A stretch of DNA of 40,707 bases from a virus: IMG/VR virus record IMGVR_UViG_3300021197_000726, positions 1 to 40,707 of that record. One strand, given 5' to 3'. The translations under genes and the position numbers were made by a program. The notes below the pieces were generated by a model. The model did not search any database. It saw nothing but the letters and a program-made list of their open reading frames with translations, and was not told where the DNA came from. How positions within the stretch are numbered: position 1 is the stretch's first letter; every line of letters begins with the position of its first letter. Positions 7,913 through 17,324 of the stretch are shown here, piece by piece.

Positions 7913-9334
7913 ATGGCAGGAGCAGTTCAAGCAACCCCTGGGTTTGCTTTACAACCGAGTGCAGAACAGGTGCCTTTGGCAACTAACTACATTACAAACT
8001 TTGATTTCTTAAATCAGTATTTACCTGATACTTATGAAAAAGAGTTTGAGCGATATGGAAATCGTACAATCGCATCTTTCTTACGTTTAGTAGGAGCAGA
8101 GATGCCATCTAACTCTGACCTTATCAAATGGGCGGAGCAAGGAAGATTACACACTAAATACATTAACTGTGCTTCAGGAGCAGCAGCAGCAGCTGATACA
8201 GCTACTATTACTGTAAGTGATGCGCTAGTACCTGGTACTGGAAGCATTGCAATTAGAGTAGGACAGACTGTTGTTATCTCTGATAATGCAGGAAGTGGAA
8301 TGAACAAAGGTATTGTTACTGCTGTGAACACAGCAGCTGGTACTTTTGATGTAGCTTATTATGAAGCAGCTGGACAAGTTGGTGGTACTGGACTTACAAG
8401 AACAGTATTCATCTATGGTTCTGAATTTAAAAAAGGAACTAATGGAATGGTAGGCTCATTAGAAGCTGATGACGTTATCTTTGATAACTCTCCAATTATC
8501 ATCAAAGACAAATACGCTGTAAGCGGGTCTGACATGGCGCAAATTGGATGGGTAGAAGTAACTACTGAAAACGGAGCATCTGGATACTTATGGTATCTTA
8601 AATCAGAGCACGAAACTCGTCTACGTTTTGACGACTATTTAGAAACAGCAATGATTGAAGCTGTACCAGCAGAAGCTGCGTCAGGAGCAATTGCTGCTAC
8701 AGGAGATGTAGGGAACAAAGGTTCTGAAGGTATCTTCTATGTAGTTGAGAATCGTGGAAATGTGTGGGGCGGTGGAAACCCAGCTGCACTAGCTGACTTT
8801 GATGCAGTTATTTCAAGACTTGATAAGCAAGGTTCTATTGAAGAAAATGTAATTTTCGTTGATAGAGAATTTAGCTTTGATATTGATGATATGTTAGCAG
8901 CTCAAAACTCTTATGGAGCTGGTGGAACATCTTATGGTTTATTTGACAATGACAAAGACATGGCATTAAACCTTGGATTCACTGGATTCCGTAGAGGATA
9001 TGACTTCTACAAGTCTGACTGGAAATACTTAAATGACCCAACTATGCGTGGTGGTTTACCTACAGGAGCTAACTCAGGCCGTGTAAACGGACTATTAGTA
9101 CCAGCTGGTTCAACTACAGTATACGACCAGATTTTAGGGAAGAATGCGAAGAGACCATTCCTTCATGTTCGATACAGAGCTTCTGAAACTGAAGACAGAC
9201 GTTACAAAACTTGGATTACAGGTTCTGCTGGCGGTGCTGCAACTTCAAGCTTAGATGCTATGGAAGTTCACTTTTTGTCTGAGAGAGCTGTATGTACTTT
9301 AGGTGCAAACAACTTCTTCTTATTCCAAGAGTAA
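7913..9334 (+). CDS. Major capsid protein
   Basis: This 473-residue protein has the expected position (after portal and scaffold), regular codon use and a strong terminator behind it. The N-terminal part (TNYITNFDFLNQYLPDTYEK, then GNRTIASFLRLVGAEM) resembles capsid N-arms. Residues about 85-170 look like a small beta-rich insertion (VSDALVPGTGSIAIRVGQTV and following), suggesting a surface domain on the HK97-like core. Later segments (EENVIFVDREFSFDIDDMLA; NLGFTGFRRGYDFYKSDWKYL) fit the A- and P-domains. It is the main shell subunit. The leader is AT-rich with an AATTTTAAAAATT stretch and no Shine-Dalgarno. Confidence 0.85.
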   Translation: MAGAVQATPGFALQPSAEQVPLATNYITNFDFLNQYLPDTYEKEFERYGNRTIASFLRLVGAEMPSNSDLIKWAEQGRLHTKYINCASGAAAAADTATITVSDALVPGTGSIAIRVGQTVVISDNAGSGMNKGIVTAVNTAAGTFDVAYYEAAGQVGGTGLTRTVFIYGSEFKKGTNGMVGSLEADDVIFDNSPIIIKDKYAVSGSDMAQIGWVEVTTENGASGYLWYLKSEHETRLRFDDYLETAMIEAVPAEAASGAIAATGDVGNKGSEGIFYVVENRGNVWGGGNPAALADFDAVISRLDKQGSIEENVIFVDREFSFDIDDMLAAQNSYGAGGTSYGLFDNDKDMALNLGFTGFRRGYDFYKSDWKYLNDPTMRGGLPTGANSGRVNGLLVPAGSTTVYDQILGKNAKRPFLHVRYRASETEDRRYKTWITGSAGGAATSSLDAMEVHFLSERAVCTLGANNFFLFQE

Positions 9335-9344
9335 TATTTTTACC

Positions 9345-9374
9345 AAGGGAGGTTTAACCGCCTCCCTTTTTTTT
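9345..9374 (+). terminator. Rho-independent terminator after major capsid gene
   Basis: An 8-bp perfect stem AAGGGAGG / CCTCCCTT (9345-9352 with 9361-9368) encloses an 8-base loop and runs into a T-tract up to 9374. It starts 10 bases after the capsid stop and probably limits transcription into the tail genes. Confidence 0.9.
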
Positions 9375-9397
9375 AAATCAAATTAAATTTATATATA

Positions 9398-10144
9398 ATG
9401 AAAAAAAACGCATTAGTAGACAAGGTCTACAAACTTACTAGAGATAGAGCCCCAATATCTTTTTTATTACCTTCTGGTGGCTCAAGAAGACAACCCTTAT
9501 TACATTTTGATGAAGACAAAGGAATCAACCGAGTGTTGAGATATTCTCCTAACCAAAAATCTTGTTTTGAAGATGAGCAAGATGGACAGGTAGTTAGAGA
9601 GCCTATTGACTTTATGGATGGGTTTTTAAGAGTTCCAAAAAACAATCCTGTGCTACAAGAGTTCTTGTATTACCATCCCTTAAACGGTAAAAAGTTTGTT
9701 GAGGTGAATGAAGAAAAAGATGCAGCAGCAGAGATTGAACAATTAAATATAGAAGCGGATGCACTTATTGAGGCTAGAAAACTTTCTGTAGACCAAGTTG
9801 AAACCATATCCAGAGTTTTACTTGGAAAAAACACAGAGCAAATGAGTACCGCAGAACTTCGTAGAGACATATTAATTTTTGTTAAGCGTGACCCACATAC
9901 ATTTTTAAAAATGATTAACGACCCTATGTTAAAATTACAATCTAATGTACAGTTGTTTTTTGATAAGGGATTATTGTCATTTAGGAATAAACAAAAAGAA
10001 GTATGGTTTAACACATCTACTAATAAAAAGAAGATGTTAACTGTGCCTTTTGGAGAAGACCCAATGTATATTGTGTCCTCATATCTACAAAGCGATGATG
10101 GTATAGAGTCTTTGAAGATGTTAGAAAAATTGCTAGAAGATTAG
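9398..10144 (+). CDS. Hypothetical protein between capsid and connector genes
   Basis: The 248-residue protein has a basic, beta-like N-terminal part (VYKLTRDRAPISFLLPSGG), a helical acidic middle (NEEKDAAAEIEQLNIEADAL) and a compact helical C-terminal half including LSVDQVETISRVLLGK and ELRRDILIFVKRDPHTFLKM. No catalytic motif is recognised. It is flanked by terminators on both sides, so it forms its own transcription unit; the closest promoter-like string is TAAATTTA, one base off the -7 element, just before the ATG. Its place suggests a virion or head-completion protein, but function is unknown. Confidence 0.6.
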   Translation: MKKNALVDKVYKLTRDRAPISFLLPSGGSRRQPLLHFDEDKGINRVLRYSPNQKSCFEDEQDGQVVREPIDFMDGFLRVPKNNPVLQEFLYYHPLNGKKFVEVNEEKDAAAEIEQLNIEADALIEARKLSVDQVETISRVLLGKNTEQMSTAELRRDILIFVKRDPHTFLKMINDPMLKLQSNVQLFFDKGLLSFRNKQKEVWFNTSTNKKKMLTVPFGEDPMYIVSSYLQSDDGIESLKMLEKLLED

Positions 10145-10155
10145 CGATTGCAGAG

Positions 10156-10187
10156 AGAGGTCAAAAATAATTGACCTCTTTTTTTTT
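10156..10187 (+). terminator. Rho-independent terminator
   Basis: A 9-bp perfect stem AGAGGTCAA / TTGACCTCT (10156-10164 with 10171-10179) with a 6-base loop is followed by a run of nine T residues (10179-10187). It ends the unit containing the gene at 9398. Its 3' arm also supplies the TTG of the next promoter. Confidence 0.92.
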
Positions 10188-10198
10188 GCTTATCTTTG
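10171..10198 (+). promoter_or_regulatory. Bacteroidetes sigma-70-type promoter for tail genes
   Basis: TTG (10171-10173), 17 bases, then TATCTTTG (10191-10198) fits the Bacteroidetes -33/-7 consensus (TTG ... TAnnTTTG). Transcription would begin near 10204, just before the ATG at 10213. The -33 element lies in the 3' arm of the preceding terminator, so termination and re-initiation are packed into about 45 bases. Confidence 0.65.
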
Positions 10199-10212
10199 TA
10201 AAAAAGAAAGCG

Positions 10213-11172
10213 ATGATAAACGCTGTTAGAAATACAGTTCTTGCTATCCTTAACAAGAATAATTACGGGTACATCTCTCCATCGGATTTTAATCTATTTG
10301 CTAAACAAGCACAGCTAGATATTTTTGATGAATATTTTATAGCTTATAATAATCAGATTAATAAAGAAAACGGTAGAGTATCAGGTACAGGATATGCTGA
10401 TATTAATAAGGGATATGAAGAAGTTATAGATACTTTTTCTGTTACAGCAAGTTTATCTCATAGTGTGTTAAGTGAATATAGTGTTCCTACACCAGCTACA
10501 ACTGGCTCAGATTATTATTTATTAAACAAGGTTTTGATATATAGTTTAGTAACCTCATCCGGAGTTACAACGTCTACCGGAGGAGGAAACACACAGTTAA
10601 TAGATTCTACTGCTACGTTTCAGACTGACGGAGTAGCAGCGGGAGATGTTGTGTCTGTTATACTAGCTAATTCAGTAGTGACAAATTTAAAAGTTGTTTC
10701 TGTAACTAATCAAACCACACTTGTAGTCAATGTGGCATCATTAACTACAGCAAATATAACATATGCAATTTATAAAAAAGTAAATTTAAAAAATGAAGCA
10801 GAGCAGGTAAACCATAGTAAAATTACTATGCTTAATAAATCTATGCTTACTGCTCCAAATATTACTTTTCCTGCATACACACAAGAAGGCTCAATTTTAA
10901 CACTGCACCCTGACACTGTGTCTACTATAGGAAGAGTAGTTTGTCAATATATAAGATACCCTAAAGACCCTAAATGGACATATGTTTCATTGACAGGAGG
11001 AGAGCCTATCTTTGACCAGTCTCAATCAGATTACCAGGACTTTGAGCTTCCTCCAGATGACGTAAATAATTTGGTTGCTAGAATACTGCAATATGCTGGA
11101 ATGTCTATACGAGAAATAGCTACAGTACAATTTGGGCAATCAATAGAACAACAAGAAAACCAAGAACAATAG
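10213..11172 (+). CDS. Putative head-tail connector / virion structural protein
   Basis: I start this gene at ATG 10213 (319 residues). An upstream in-frame TTG at 10171 lies inside the terminator and promoter and would not be transcribed as a start. The N-terminal part (MINAVRNTVLAILNKNNYGY; LFAKQAQLDIFDEYF) is helical, and the middle (about 115-185) is a beta-rich stretch with many S, T and V that looks like an inserted Ig-like or beta-sandwich domain. It precedes a gp11-like protein and the long stabilization protein, so a connector or tail-ring role is likely by synteny. The stop is followed by the next ATG after one base. Confidence 0.55.
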   Translation: MINAVRNTVLAILNKNNYGYISPSDFNLFAKQAQLDIFDEYFIAYNNQINKENGRVSGTGYADINKGYEEVIDTFSVTASLSHSVLSEYSVPTPATTGSDYYLLNKVLIYSLVTSSGVTTSTGGGNTQLIDSTATFQTDGVAAGDVVSVILANSVVTNLKVVSVTNQTTLVVNVASLTTANITYAIYKKVNLKNEAEQVNHSKITMLNKSMLTAPNITFPAYTQEGSILTLHPDTVSTIGRVVCQYIRYPKDPKWTYVSLTGGEPIFDQSQSDYQDFELPPDDVNNLVARILQYAGMSIREIATVQFGQSIEQQENQEQ

Positions 11173-11173
11173 G

Positions 11174-12091
11174 ATGGCATATTTATCACAATATCAATAT
11201 TACGAAAATGCAGGCACTGCACCTACTAATAAGAATTGGGGGTCGTATCAATATGTAAGCTTGGAAGATATAGTAAATAATTTTCAGTTAATGTATTCTG
11301 GAAATCATTCTTTAGTTAATAACGAAGAAAGATTTAAAATATTGTTTCATGCAAAGCGTGGTATACAAGAATTAAATTACGATGCATTTATGGAGGTAAA
11401 AGCATTAGAGTTGACAGTTTTTGACAACTTAACTTTTGTGCTGCCTAGTGACTATGTAAACTGGATTCGTATTTCATTATACAAAGATGGATGGCTTAGA
11501 CCTTTAAATGAGAACATTCAAGTTAACTCTGCTCAGTCTTATTTACAAGGAGCTGGAGGCACGCTAACATTTAATGCTGACGGCACGGTAATAACTGATG
11601 AATCTACTTTAGATACAGAAAGAAAAAATGGTCAACAAAACAGTATTTATCTTAATCAAGAAAATGCAGCCGACCAAGTAGCATTAGATTCTGAATCTAA
11701 CTGGTATGCAGATTATACTATTGGAGCTCGTTATGGTTTAAATACAGAAACCGCAAACTTTAACCCTACATTTAGAATAGATAAAAAAGCAGGGGTTATT
11801 AATTTTGATTCCACTATGCTTAATGAAAACTGTGTATTAGAATACATCTCTGACGGAATGGAAGGTGGAGATGATTCTCAAGTATCGGTTAACAAACTTT
11901 TTGAAGATTATGTTTATGCTTACATTGAGTATGCAATTTTAAATAGCAAGTTCAATGTTCAAGAATATATTATTAATAGAGCTAGAAAAAGAAAAACAGC
12001 TTTACTTAGAAACGCAAAAATTAGATTAAGCAATATTCATCCAGGTAGATTATTAATGAATCTAAGAGGAGAGAATAAGTGGATTAAATAA
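11174..12091 (+). CDS. Tail tubular / adaptor protein (T7 gp11-like)
   Basis: The 305-residue protein has the pattern seen in podovirus adaptor proteins: an N-terminal helical bundle with ERFKILFHAKRGIQELNYDA, a beta segment ending in the typical LPSDYVNWIRIS, a variable middle, and a C-terminal helical part (LFEDYVYAYIEYAILNSKF; ARKRKTALLRNAKIRL). Such proteins (T7 gp11, P22 gp4-like) join the portal to the tail nozzle. It is linked to its neighbours by one-base gaps, and the next gene is the presumed nozzle/stabilization protein, as expected for a gp11-gp12 pair. Assignment is by pattern and gene order. Confidence 0.65.
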   Translation: MAYLSQYQYYENAGTAPTNKNWGSYQYVSLEDIVNNFQLMYSGNHSLVNNEERFKILFHAKRGIQELNYDAFMEVKALELTVFDNLTFVLPSDYVNWIRISLYKDGWLRPLNENIQVNSAQSYLQGAGGTLTFNADGTVITDESTLDTERKNGQQNSIYLNQENAADQVALDSESNWYADYTIGARYGLNTETANFNPTFRIDKKAGVINFDSTMLNENCVLEYISDGMEGGDDSQVSVNKLFEDYVYAYIEYAILNSKFNVQEYIINRARKRKTALLRNAKIRLSNIHPGRLLMNLRGENKWIK

Positions 12092-12092
12092 G

Positions 12093-15000
12093 ATGGCAAA
12101 CATTCAAAGAAATTTTATCGCTGGCCGTATGAACAAAAGCCTTGACGAAAGGCTTGTTCCGAATGGTGAGTATATTGATGCTTTAAACGTAAGGCTAGGC
12201 TCTACAGAAGGTTCTGAAGTTGGTTCAGTTGAAAATTCAAAAGGAAATACATCTTTAAGCACTTTAATGTTTAACGATGTTGAATTAAGTAATAACGCCA
12301 GGTGTGTAGGCGCTTACGAAGACGGAGCAAATGAAACTATATATTGGTTTGTGCATGACCCATCTTTTCCATCAGGCTCTACAAGTAAGTTAGATTTAAT
12401 TGTATCTTATAATACAAATGATAATTCAATAACATATCATGTTATTAGTATTAATGACGGAACTAATTTAAATACTACTTTAAATTTTAGCACTTATCAT
12501 TTAATAACCGGTGTTAATTTAATAGATAATAAACTTTTATATTTTACGGACAATTTAAATCCTCCACGATACATAAATGTAAACAGAAGGTATAGTGTTC
12601 CGGTAAATAATTTAGATAGTTTTAGTGCAGAATCTATTTTAGTAATAAAAAGACCTCCCATTGAGTCTCCTACAATTCAAACAATTAATGTTTCAGGTCA
12701 AGAAGATGATTTTTTAGAAGAAAGATTTATATCATTTGCTTATAGATATAAATATGCTGACAATCAATATTCTGCAACTTCACAGTTTAGCGAGGAAGCG
12801 TTTACTCCGAGCTCATTTAATTTTAGCTACAATAGTTATTTAAATGAAGGAATGCAAAATACTAAGAATGCTGCAATTATTACTTTTAATTCAGGAAGTT
12901 CATTGGTTGAGGGTATACAATTATTGTTTAAAGAATCTACAACTAATAATATAAAAGTTATAGAGTATTTAGATAAAAGTAATCTAGGATATTCAAACAA
13001 TACTAACTACACTTATACGTTTGATAACAGTCAAATATTTACATTATTGCCTGATTCAGAATTACTGAGGCTTTATGATAATGTTCCTTTAATAGCTAAA
13101 TCCCAAACTTTAATGGGTAACAGGCTTATGTACGGAAATTATAAAGATGGATATAATTTAACTGATAAGTTTGAAGAAGATATAAGGTTAGAATTTTCAG
13201 CAGGTATTAATTCAACAGTAATAGATATTTCTGATTTGTTAGATTCTACAGGAGCAGGGAATTATACATACGGACCAACTCCCGTAACTGTAAATGATTG
13301 TGTAGTCTATTTTGATTTATCTAATCAAAATGGAACTACATTAGAATTAAATGCTGGCTCAAGTATTACATTAGATTTTAATATCCAGCATAGTCAATTT
13401 ACTGGAACTACGCCTACTTCACAAACAGTAAGCACTAGCATAGTGTTTGATTACACTCTTCCCACAAATTTCAATAATGTATATGGTTTAGCAACAAGTA
13501 CCGATTTTATTGAAAAAATAGGAACTGTAGCTAATATTCAAACCGTCACTAATGCTTGCAACGGTTCTACTTTAACTGACCAGGTTAATTGCGCATTGCC
13601 TTCTACTCTTGGAACATATACTAAAACAGCAAGTGGTATAACTGCTTCAGGACAACCTATAAATATAATAGCCTCTCCAGCAAGCAATACAATTGGACTG
13701 CAAATTATAGCTATGAATTATGTAGACGGTGCTAACAATTCGTATGAGTTTTATTCTGTTAATAGTGCTGTCGCTTCTTTTTCTACTGCAAATTCTCCAA
13801 AAAGTTTACATAGCAATAGAGGGTATGAAATAGGTATAGTGTATATGGATAATTTTAATAGAGCTTCTACAGCTTTAGTGAGTCCTAATAATTCTGTACA
13901 TATTCCTTGTTCTAGCTCAATAAATAAAAACGATATAAGAGCGACAATACCAAGTCAGCAATTAGCTCCTAGCTGGGCAACTCGCTATAAGTTTGTAATA
14001 AAGCCCTCAGAATCTACTTATGATACTATATATACAAGTATTTATTTTGAAGACCCTCTAACTAATTCAACATATTTTTTATTAGAGGGTGAGAACGCTA
14101 ATAAAGTAGAAGAAGGAGATAGATACTTTGTAAAGTCTGATAGCAATGGTCCTATACTAAGATGCGTAGAAGCTACTGTTTTAGAGAAAGAAGTAAAATC
14201 AGCAGATTTTTTAAAAGATGCTTCCGGAGCTGCCATTACTTCTCCATCTGGAACATACATGAAAATTAACCCAAATAATTTTTCTACTGTTCGTGGTGAT
14301 AATGATATTATAACTCCGGGTTCAGACACGGCGATTCAAAATAGTGCAAATAATTTTCCTATACTTTCATACCCCATGAATCTAGCTGACCCAGCAAATC
14401 CTACTCAGTTTTTAGATTATGATGTTCCTGCGGGCAGTAGAATTGTTATATCTATAAGACAAGAGAGATTAGGTGTTGGTAAAGGTAATGCAAAGTGTGA
14501 AAGAAGAATAAGCACATTAAATGTAGAGTTTGTGTCATCTACTACTTATTCAAATATGCAGGATTGGTGGAATGGAGACAACGCTCAAGTAGCATTAGAC
14601 GATGCAATTACAGAAGTCGGAGGAAACACGGGAAGCATATTAAATGTATATGAATCAGCTCCAGCCACTTCTAAAACTGATATATCAACTGCTGAAAGCA
14701 CAAATTATTATAAATTTTATAGAGAACAAAATCCTGCTGGAGGAGATGGAGAGTTATCATTACTTATTACAGGTACTGTAAGATGTGGAGGCACATTGTC
14801 AAGAGCAAAAAGACGCTCTACAGTTACAGCGGATATACAAATATATAGAGCCGATTCTATTTTAGTATTTGAAACACAACCTACTGATGCGCTTCCTAAT
14901 GTATGGTATGAAAACCACTTATCTTTTCCTATAAGTGCAGACGGAATGCATACAGGCAATGTTCAGACTCAAACATCTAGTCAATCAGCTATTATAGACA

Positions 15001-17315
15001 CAGAGTTTTCTAACTGTTATGTGTTTGGAAATGGAGTAGAAAGTTATAAAATATTAGACTCTATAACTGGTAAAACTAAAAACTTAGGAGAGCGTGTTAC
15101 TTCAACATCCAATATGAATTATAAGGAAGAACACCGTTTTGCCGACATAACTTATAGTGGAGTATATAATGATGAAACCAACGTAAATAAACTTAATGAG
15201 TTTAATTTAGGGCTTCTTAATTTTAAACCACTAGAAGAGTCTTATGGACCTATTCAATTATTAGATGGTAGAAAAACAGATATACTTACTTTACAAGAAG
15301 ATAGAATATCTTATGTATTAACAGGTAAAAATTTATTAAGCGATTCTACGGGTGGAGGAGCAGTAACATCTGTTCCGGAAGTTTTAGGAACTCAAATAGC
15401 TAGAATAGAAGAGTATGGTGTTAGTGAAAATCCTGAAAGTTATTCATCATGGGGGCCTAATAAATATTTTACTGATGCAAAAAGAGGTGCTGTAATAAAT
15501 CTAGTTGGCAGCTCAATGAGAGACGAACAGCTTCGGGTTATTTCAGAAGCTGGAATGAGAGGATGGTTTAGGGATTTATTTATACAAACTTTTAATACTC
15601 AAAAAATAGGTGGATTTGACCCTTATATGAATGAGTATGTATTGCATTCAAATGTTCAGCTACCTATAGTGTCAGAAGATTGTTTTCAATGCAACACTAC
15701 AAGAGATTTAACAATTTTACCAGGGCAAACTGTAAGTTATTGCGTGGAGTTAGGTGATTTATTAGGTCTAGTTAATATAGATTTTGTAATACCTTTTCAA
15801 GGTTTTGATAATATTGTTACTGAATCTAGTCAAAATACAGTAACTGAAACAAACAGTAACGATATAGTTTCTGAAACTACAATAAGCGGAGTAGGATACA
15901 CTATTACAGCGGTTTACAATAGCGTATCTCACACTACCGGCGTGGTGTTTCAAGACGGTACATTGACTTTTAATAAAAATGTTGTTACTACAGATACTGT
16001 TCAAATAAATATATCACACGATAGCTTATCAGCTCAAACAATAGATGTTACTGCTGGCTGTCCTCAGGCTGCAACCATGACTGTATTTAATGTTTCAATA
16101 ACCAGTAATGCTGATGCGTCTCAAAGAATTACAAATATATATAGGTGGAGTGACGGCGGGTTTAATTCACCACCTAAAAACACATCTGTTACTTTTGGAA
16201 ATAGTACTACTAATCCTATAGTGTCACAATATTTACAAGAAGCAGGGCAGCAAGGAGGAGGGTTTATTCCGGGAGATGGAGCAATAGTTTCTATTATAAG
16301 TAAAAAAGAATCTACTGATGATTTTGTATTTGACCCATCTAAAAATAAATTTAGATATCTTAGAACTGGAACTTTTTACGATAATAATGGTACTGACATA
16401 AACGCTTTGTTGGCGGCATCAACTAATGTTACTCCTATATCAAGTCAAACTAACCCAGACCAATATTCAGCAAGTTTTACTTTGCCTGCTGGCGGTAATT
16501 TTTTATATTTAATTTGGGACTATAGACAGTCTAATTCACAAAAACTTTGTTATTCAACAACAAGCACTACAGATGCTTGTACAGGGTGTACTTTTCCACC
16601 TACACCTGTTCCGACAGCTCCAGTACCGGTAACACCAGTATATCGATGGTTAATTGAACCAGGAACGGGTAGCTCTACAAGCCCTACATCGTGTCCCTCA
16701 GCCTCTGTAGCTCTTTATAGTTTTTCTAGTTCGTTTGCTACTACATATGCTAATAGCACATTCTTCTATACAGATGCAGCATTAACAACAATATTTCAAG
16801 GAGGAAATAATTATTTTGGAGTAAGAGAGCCTAATCAAGGTTATGGACAGTCACAGGGAATTTTTAGAATGACAGATTTAGGAACAGCTTCTAATATAGA
16901 TACAGCTGGGGTTTGTAATCCAAATCCAACGCCTGTGCCTGTGCCTGTGCCTGTGCCAGCGCCAGTAGCGCCTAGCCCTGTGCCTGTACCTACAACTCCT
17001 GTACCAGCGCCAACAACAAGCACCACGGCATTTACTATGACAAGTATTAATGTATATTGGAGCAGTTATTTAGATGCTTGCGTTAATGGGCCTAGCTCTT
17101 CGACACAAACCTATTATCATAGTGGTAGCGGTGCGTGTCCAGTGGGCGCAGATTACATTTATACAGATGCGGCAGGAACAACCTTATTAAGCAGTGTTAC
17201 TAATACATTTGGTAAAGTGTGGTTTATTCCGCCTAGTGTTTGTTTACCAAATGGGAAAGCTGTAGAAATAAGTCCAGGCTCAGGTTATATTTATGGAGAA
17301 GGTATTTGTAATTAA
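12093..17315 (+). CDS. Tail stabilization / nozzle protein with C-terminal adhesin modules
   Basis: This 1740-residue protein begins with FIAGRMNKSLDERLVPNGEY and DALNVRLGSTEGSEVGSVEN, the hallmark start of the tail stabilization (gp12-like nozzle) proteins of crAss-like and flavobacterial podoviruses. The core continues to about residue 1190 (LQEDRISYVLTGKNLL; RGWFRDLFIQTFNTQKIGGF). From about 1190 it carries beta-rich modules, then a Cys-containing adhesin module (FFYTDAALTTIFQGGNNYF), a Pro-rich linker at about 1609-1643 made of VP/AP/SP/TP pairs, and a second adhesin module (YIYTDAAGTTLL). It is probably both structural tail component and receptor binder. The Pro-rich linker is a candidate substrate for the hydroxylase encoded downstream. 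Confidence 0.75.
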   Translation: MANIQRNFIAGRMNKSLDERLVPNGEYIDALNVRLGSTEGSEVGSVENSKGNTSLSTLMFNDVELSNNARCVGAYEDGANETIYWFVHDPSFPSGSTSKLDLIVSYNTNDNSITYHVISINDGTNLNTTLNFSTYHLITGVNLIDNKLLYFTDNLNPPRYINVNRRYSVPVNNLDSFSAESILVIKRPPIESPTIQTINVSGQEDDFLEERFISFAYRYKYADNQYSATSQFSEEAFTPSSFNFSYNSYLNEGMQNTKNAAIITFNSGSSLVEGIQLLFKESTTNNIKVIEYLDKSNLGYSNNTNYTYTFDNSQIFTLLPDSELLRLYDNVPLIAKSQTLMGNRLMYGNYKDGYNLTDKFEEDIRLEFSAGINSTVIDISDLLDSTGAGNYTYGPTPVTVNDCVVYFDLSNQNGTTLELNAGSSITLDFNIQHSQFTGTTPTSQTVSTSIVFDYTLPTNFNNVYGLATSTDFIEKIGTVANIQTVTNACNGSTLTDQVNCALPSTLGTYTKTASGITASGQPINIIASPASNTIGLQIIAMNYVDGANNSYEFYSVNSAVASFSTANSPKSLHSNRGYEIGIVYMDNFNRASTALVSPNNSVHIPCSSSINKNDIRATIPSQQLAPSWATRYKFVIKPSESTYDTIYTSIYFEDPLTNSTYFLLEGENANKVEEGDRYFVKSDSNGPILRCVEATVLEKEVKSADFLKDASGAAITSPSGTYMKINPNNFSTVRGDNDIITPGSDTAIQNSANNFPILSYPMNLADPANPTQFLDYDVPAGSRIVISIRQERLGVGKGNAKCERRISTLNVEFVSSTTYSNMQDWWNGDNAQVALDDAITEVGGNTGSILNVYESAPATSKTDISTAESTNYYKFYREQNPAGGDGELSLLITGTVRCGGTLSRAKRRSTVTADIQIYRADSILVFETQPTDALPNVWYENHLSFPISADGMHTGNVQTQTSSQSAIIDTEFSNCYVFGNGVESYKILDSITGKTKNLGERVTSTSNMNYKEEHRFADITYSGVYNDETNVNKLNEFNLGLLNFKPLEESYGPIQLLDGRKTDILTLQEDRISYVLTGKNLLSDSTGGGAVTSVPEVLGTQIARIEEYGVSENPESYSSWGPNKYFTDAKRGAVINLVGSSMRDEQLRVISEAGMRGWFRDLFIQTFNTQKIGGFDPYMNEYVLHSNVQLPIVSEDCFQCNTTRDLTILPGQTVSYCVELGDLLGLVNIDFVIPFQGFDNIVTESSQNTVTETNSNDIVSETTISGVGYTITAVYNSVSHTTGVVFQDGTLTFNKNVVTTDTVQINISHDSLSAQTIDVTAGCPQAATMTVFNVSITSNADASQRITNIYRWSDGGFNSPPKNTSVTFGNSTTNPIVSQYLQEAGQQGGGFIPGDGAIVSIISKKESTDDFVFDPSKNKFRYLRTGTFYDNNGTDINALLAASTNVTPISSQTNPDQYSASFTLPAGGNFLYLIWDYRQSNSQKLCYSTTSTTDACTGCTFPPTPVPTAPVPVTPVYRWLIEPGTGSSTSPTSCPSASVALYSFSSSFATTYANSTFFYTDAALTTIFQGGNNYFGVREPNQGYGQSQGIFRMTDLGTASNIDTAGVCNPNPTPVPVPVPVPAPVAPSPVPVPTTPVPAPTTSTTAFTMTSINVYWSSYLDACVNGPSSSTQTYYHSGSGACPVGADYIYTDAAGTTLLSSVTNTFGKVWFIPPSVCLPNGKAVEISPGSGYIYGEGICN

Positions 17316-17324
17316 TTTTAAAAA

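Noticed and set aside
10171-10212. Earlier TTG start for the connector gene at 10213
   Set aside because: It lies inside the terminator stem and promoter, upstream of the predicted transcription start.
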